A DNA stretch of 17,343 bases from Firm-04 sp045600205 (lineage in GTDB: Bacteria; Bacillota; Clostridia; Oscillospirales; Ruminococcaceae): positions 1 through 17,343 of the forward strand of contig JAZRXM010000031.1 in assembly GCA_045600205.1 (NCBI GenBank), in the 5' to 3' direction. Position numbers and translations under genes: made by a program. Each line of letters begins with the position of its first letter. Position 1 is the stretch's first letter. The notes under the pieces are model-generated. The model was given only the letters and a program-made list of their open reading frames with translations, did not search any database and was not told the DNA's origin. Below are positions 15,322-17,343 of the stretch, piece after piece.

Positions 15322-15420
15322 ATGCGCTATTTTGCTTTTCTGCGCGGCAAGGATGCAAATGACGATTCGAACTGCAAACACGCTCAAGAAGCTCATTTTA
15401 AAATAAAAAAATGCGGATGA
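15322..15420 (+). CDS. Possible 32-aa small ORF after radA (uncertain)
   Basis: ATG 15322 follows an AAGGTGA site at an acceptable distance and encodes 32 residues beginning MRYFAFLRG. That start recalls the MxYVALLRG opening of DUF1697 proteins, but the rest does not. The ORF could be a degenerate remnant or chance. Its stop lies inside the stem of the bidirectional terminator. No other evidence of coding is visible. Confidence 0.2.
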   Translation: MRYFAFLRGKDANDDSNCKHAQEAHFKIKKCG

Positions 15421-15441
15421 CATTAAGCCATCCGCATTTTT
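15405..15441. terminator. Bidirectional terminator between radA and the convergent membrane gene
   Basis: ATGCGGATG (15411-15419) pairs perfectly with CATCCGCAT (15429-15437) around a 9-nt loop. An A run lies on the left and a T run on the right, so it can end transcripts from both radA (plus) and the leftward gene whose stop is at 15444. Confidence 0.88.
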
Positions 15442-15443
15442 GA

Positions 15444-16718
15444 TTACAGTTTGCTGTCCTCATCATTGAGGAATTTCATCAGGTCTTCGTAGCTTGCAGA
15501 TACGATCTTCTGCGCATTTTCTGCCTTTCTCTTGGCACGCTCATCCCCTGTCGGAATATCAGCTTCCTTGACGGCAGGTTTCTCAACCGGTGCAGCTTTC
15601 GGCGCGGGTGCTTCGGTCCGTGCAGGCTTTTCGAACATTGCAGCGGGCGCATCTGCCAGCGTTTTTACCGGAGCAGCGGTTCTCGGCTTTTCAATCTGCG
15701 ATGTCGCCATGGTTTTGACAGGCGGCTTTTCAGGATATTCTCTCGGGAACTCTGCGGTTTTTTCCTTTTGTTTTGCGGTCGAATTTGCCATTGCTTCGGC
15801 AGTGACAGCTTTCGGAATCGACATGGTGTGCGTTTTTGCCATGAATTCAGACGTAAACAGCGGTACATTGTCTGGTCTATCCGTTTTCTGACGGTTTTCC
15901 ATACGGTTGCGGATTGCTGCGATACGCTCTGCTCGCTCGGCTGCTTCTTTTTCCTCCATTGCAGCAAGCTCCTCGTTTGTGTACTTCGGAGTTTTTGCTG
16001 CGGGCTGGTGCGGCTGCTCGGTGCTTTCCGTCGGAACCTTGGTAAATTCTGCGGTCTGCTGAACCTTTTTCTTTTCCTGAATTGCCTTGACAAACGCAAG
16101 GTCAGTATCGTCATCGTCATCATCTGCGCCGTTTTCGTGCATCATCATCATCAGGATAATGACGTAGAACAACAGAATCAGTGCGGGTGCGATCAGTCCG
16201 CCGAAGATACCCGCTTTGCTGAGCAGGATATTGACCATTTGTCCCAGAATGCCATCCTTGGTGTTGCAGACTGCCAGAATGCTGTCAGAGGTTACTGCGA
16301 CCACGGCGGTGGTGAGGTCGTTGGTCAGATAGTAAGTCGGGGCGGCACTGATGCCTTCGGCTGTGGATGCGGATGAGCCTACCAGACTGACAATGCCCAG
16401 CTTCAAATCACCTGCTGTGGACTGGTAAAGCACAACTTTGTCCGTATCAATCGCGGCATCCTTTTTGCCGATGACGAGATAATTTTCGGGGATGGTTTTT
16501 GCAATTTCATTGGAATCATTATAATAGAATACGTTTTTGCCGATGGATACCATGTGACTGTTGCGGAATCCGAGGTTGACAAACAGGGTAAAGCAGGCAA
16601 TCACCAGCATACAAAAAATTAACAATGCACCCAGACAGGATACATTTTTCTTGCGCTTCTTCATCTTTTTGGATTGTTCCATAATTGATATCGGCTCTGA
16701 AAATGGAGAATGAGCCAT
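15444..16718 (-). CDS. Membrane protein with degenerate signal-peptidase-I-like domain and long charged tail
   Basis: The outermost ATG gives 424 residues. A Lys-rich N-terminus precedes TM1 (about 28-48), then an extracytoplasmic domain (50-170), TM2 (171-193), a poly-Asp stretch (199-204) and a Pro/Ala/Lys/Glu-rich cytoplasmic tail to the end. The order TM, DSNEIAKTIPENYLVIGKK (68-86), DKVVLYQ, beta-rich region, then a C-terminal TM resembles SipW-type signal peptidases (GSMEPTI-GDLVIV-GDIVxF). The catalytic context around Ser69 is altered, and no His or Lys sits at the expected general-base position, where LKLGIVSLVG occurs. I infer an inactive homologue; this is not established. The start is uncertain: ATG 16718 has AAAGGAG only 1 nt upstream, ATG 16682 has no clear site, and ATG 16664 overlaps the stop of an upstream ORF. 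It is monocistronic and ends at a bidirectional terminator. Confidence 0.72.
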   Translation of the reverse strand: MAHSPFSEPISIMEQSKKMKKRKKNVSCLGALLIFCMLVIACFTLFVNLGFRNSHMVSIGKNVFYYNDSNEIAKTIPENYLVIGKKDAAIDTDKVVLYQSTAGDLKLGIVSLVGSSASTAEGISAAPTYYLTNDLTTAVVAVTSDSILAVCNTKDGILGQMVNILLSKAGIFGGLIAPALILLFYVIILMMMMHENGADDDDDDTDLAFVKAIQEKKKVQQTAEFTKVPTESTEQPHQPAAKTPKYTNEELAAMEEKEAAERAERIAAIRNRMENRQKTDRPDNVPLFTSEFMAKTHTMSIPKAVTAEAMANSTAKQKEKTAEFPREYPEKPPVKTMATSQIEKPRTAAPVKTLADAPAAMFEKPARTEAPAPKAAPVEKPAVKEADIPTGDERAKRKAENAQKIVSASYEDLMKFLNDEDSKL

Positions 16719-16753
16719 ACTCCTTTCTTGGGATTAACCCATGTAAGATTCAT
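16661..16753 (-). CDS. Putative upstream ORF (30 aa) overlapping the start of the membrane gene
   Basis: ATG 16753 lies 11 nt after AAGGAG (16770-16765) and encodes 30 residues (MNLTWVNPKK...) in a different frame from the membrane gene. Its TGA overlaps the ATG at 16664 of that gene as ATGA, a classic translational-coupling arrangement. The main doubt is that the best promoter predicts a transcription start near 16768, inside this ribosome binding site. It may be regulatory or may be chance. Confidence 0.3.
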   Translation of the reverse strand: MNLTWVNPKKGVWLILHFQSRYQLWNNPKR

Positions 16754-16774
16754 TGTCGAAATTTCTCCTTATAT

Positions 16775-16803
16775 AGTATAGCACACTTTCCGAAAAATTA
16801 CAA
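16775..16803 (-). promoter_or_regulatory. Promoter for the leftward membrane-protein gene
   Basis: On the minus strand TTGTAA (16803-16798), a 17-nt spacer and TATACT (16780-16775) preceded by TGC form an extended -10 promoter. The predicted start near 16768 leaves a leader of about 50 nt to ATG 16718. Confidence 0.6.
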
Positions 16804-16850
16804 TTCTTTTTTCGAATTTTTTCTCACAAAAATTTTTCAAGCGATTTCTA

Positions 16851-16879
16851 TTGACTTTTTTTCGTCAATGTGATATAAT
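16851..16879 (+). promoter_or_regulatory. Promoter for the tRNA-Thr region
   Basis: TTGACT (16851-16856), a 17-nt spacer and TATAAT (16874-16879) form a strong sigma-A promoter with a predicted start near 16886. The intact tRNA-Thr lies about 145 nt downstream, and no closer promoter is visible, so the tRNA-like remnant at 16921 should be transcribed as part of the same precursor. Confidence 0.8.
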
Positions 16880-16920
16880 ATATTTCGTAATAATTCAGGT
16901 TATGCCTGATTTTCAATTTT

Positions 16921-17022
16921 GCTGGTATGGTTCAGTTGTGTAGAGTCGCTCATCGGCGGTGAGCTTGCGCATTCGTAATGCACAGGTCGTCATCAGCTGA
17001 CACGCACGGAACCTTACAAAAA
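16921..17022 (+). pseudogene. Degenerate tRNA-Thr-like copy with 20-nt insertion and diverged T-arm
   Basis: The segment starts GCTGGTATGGTTCAGTTG, nearly identical to the 5' acceptor and D-arm of the intact tRNA-Thr at 17031. It contains the same anticodon loop TTCGTAA within GCGCATTCGTAATGCACAGG, which has one stem-breaking G-to-A change. Two things differ. About 20 extra nt lie between the D-arm and the anticodon arm and form their own hairpin (GCTCA 16948-16952 with TGAGC 16960-16964). The T-arm and 3' acceptor are replaced by unrelated sequence of almost the same length, ending in the shared flank CTTACAAAA. It cannot form a normal cloverleaf. It is probably a dead copy, or possibly a structured RNA derived from a tRNA. 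Confidence 0.65.
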
Positions 17023-17030
17023 TTTCATAT

Positions 17031-17103
17031 GCTAGTATGGCTCAGTTGGTAGAGCAGCGCATTCGTAATGCGCAGGTCGTCGGTTCGAGTCCGACTACTA
17101 GCT
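17031..17103 (+). tRNA. tRNA-Thr(CGT)
   Basis: The acceptor stem GCTAGTA (17031-17037) pairs with TACTAGC, with discriminator T at 17103; CCA is not encoded. The D-arm is GCTC/GAGC. The anticodon stem GCGCA/TGCGC encloses TTCGTAA, giving anticodon CGT (17064-17066) for ACG threonine codons. The T-arm GTCGG/CCGAC encloses TTCGAGT. All stems are intact over 73 nt, so this copy should be functional. Confidence 0.96.
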
Positions 17104-17137
17104 TACAAAAGCCTCGGTAACATTTCGTTATCGAGGT
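17078..17137 (+). repeat. Direct repeat copy 1 (tRNA 3' end plus terminator)
   Basis: These 60 nt cover the T-arm, 3' acceptor and terminator hairpin of tRNA-Thr. They recur at 17183-17242 with one difference (T at 17099, C at 17204). The offset is 105 nt. Confidence 0.95.
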
Positions 17138-17140
17138 TTT
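17108..17140 (+). terminator. Intrinsic terminator after tRNA-Thr
   Basis: CCTCGGTAAC (17112-17121) pairs with GTTATCGAGG (17127-17136), with one G-T wobble, around the loop ATTTC. Four Ts follow at 17137-17140. Confidence 0.85.
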
Positions 17141-17208
17141 CTATATGCAGTTGACCGAGCGTCACGGGTGCGGCACTGCCGCCGTCGGTTCGAGTCCGAC
17201 TACCAGCT
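17141..17208 (+). pseudogene. Second degenerate tRNA copy (D-loop and 3' half kept)
   Basis: CAGTTG (17148-17153) and the T-arm GTCGG (from 17184) are spaced 36 nt apart, exactly as in the intact tRNA-Thr (17043 to 17079), and GAGC of the D-arm is kept. The anticodon arm is replaced by GC-rich sequence that cannot form the proper stem, and the 5' acceptor strand is absent. The T-arm and 3' acceptor are intact. It appears to be a non-functional copy, complementary in its losses to the remnant at 16921. Confidence 0.6.
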
Positions 17209-17242
17209 TACAAAAGCCTCGGTAACATTTCGTTATCGAGGT
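17183..17242 (+). repeat. Direct repeat copy 2 (tRNA 3' end plus terminator hairpin lacking T-tract)
   Basis: This is the second copy of the 60-nt repeat. Its acceptor end reads TACCAGC, which no longer matches the adjacent 5' sequence but is perfectly complementary to GCTGGTA at 16921-16927. The terminator hairpin is kept, yet the T-tract is replaced by GTCAGC, so termination here should be poor. Confidence 0.95.
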
Positions 17243-17248
17243 CAGCTT

Positions 17249-17268
17249 GCAGATAAAGTTGTATCTGC
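17249..17268 (+). repeat. Inverted repeat downstream of the tRNA cluster
   Basis: GCAGATA (17249-17255) pairs with TATCTGC (17262-17268) around a 6-nt loop. No T-tract follows. Role unknown. Confidence 0.5.
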
Positions 17269-17303
17269 GATGCATTCATAATGGAGCACCGCAAGGCAAG
17301 CCA

Positions 17304-17325
17304 ATGAGTTTGCAAGCAAACTCAT
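17304..17325 (+). repeat. 10-bp near-palindrome at the window end
   Basis: ATGAGTTTGC (17304-17313) and GCAAACTCAT (17316-17325) are perfectly complementary with 2 nt between them. The rest of 17243-17343 holds no ORF with a ribosome binding site. A stretch around 17270-17285 (GCATTCATAATGGAGCA) loosely recalls the tRNA anticodon arm. Confidence 0.6.
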
Positions 17326-17343
17326 CCAAACCTCGCCAAAGGG

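Noticed and set aside
16851..16870. TTGAC/GTCAA inverted repeat around the tRNA-Thr promoter as an operator
   Set aside because: The arms are only 5 bp and one is the -35 element itself, so chance similarity is likely.
16921..17208. A genuine trans-spliced split tRNA
   Set aside because: The halves have complementary acceptor ends. However, the anticodon stem is broken, both halves carry extra or replaced sequence, and such tRNAs are known from archaea, not bacteria. Decay or misassembly is more likely.
16921..17242. A CRISPR-like repeat array
   Set aside because: There are only two full repeats, they are 60 nt long and consist of tRNA and terminator sequence, and no cas gene is present.

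Overview
The window looks like chromosomal core DNA of an anaerobic, low-to-mid GC Firmicute (Bacillota), most likely a Ruminococcus-like Oscillospiraceae member. This rests on pyruvate:ferredoxin oxidoreductase, strong purine-rich ribosome binding sites, near-consensus sigma-A promoters with 17-nt spacers, intrinsic terminators with T-tracts, and AT-rich intergenic DNA. The assignment is inferred from protein style, not from a database match.

Layout, left to right. The 5' part of nifJ runs leftward off the window edge. A 516-bp divergent intergenic region follows. It holds the nifJ promoter and, on the other strand, a promoter followed about 90 nt later by a strong terminator, which together look like a small RNA or attenuated leader. 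Next comes a rightward membrane-protein operon: a DUF2238/YjdF-like protein, a small membrane protein, a MATE transporter and a two-TM protein of unknown function. A monocistronic PLP aminotransferase of the Asp-type family follows, with its own promoter and terminator. Then comes a glycogen/alpha-glucan operon: glgP, a GH13 alpha-glycosidase and, unexpectedly, a MurL-like muropeptide epimerase, closed by a strong terminator. A leftward acpP converges on it. A tRNA-Leu(CAA) with a perfect consensus promoter starts a rightward series: tRNA, terminator, 61-aa basic membrane protein, terminator, radA. A bidirectional terminator separates radA from a leftward membrane protein with a signal-peptidase-like but apparently degenerate extracytoplasmic domain. 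The right end is a tRNA-Thr(CGT) flanked by two degenerate tRNA-derived copies and a 60-bp direct repeat of the tRNA 3' end plus terminator.

How the genes fit together. GlgP and the GH13 enzyme are a plausible pair for using glycogen or maltodextrin: phosphorolysis of outer chains, and hydrolysis of short or branched oligosaccharides. NifJ oxidises the pyruvate that glycolysis produces. AcpP (fatty-acid carrier), MurL (peptidoglycan D-Glu supply) and RadA (recombination) are housekeeping. No phage, transposase, CRISPR array or recognisable defence system was seen. The parts least explained by known features are the tRNA-Thr remnant cluster (16880-17343), the putative small RNA (about 1804-1920), the glgP leader with mutually exclusive hairpins, and the pseudo-signal-peptidase locus with its overlapping upstream ORF.
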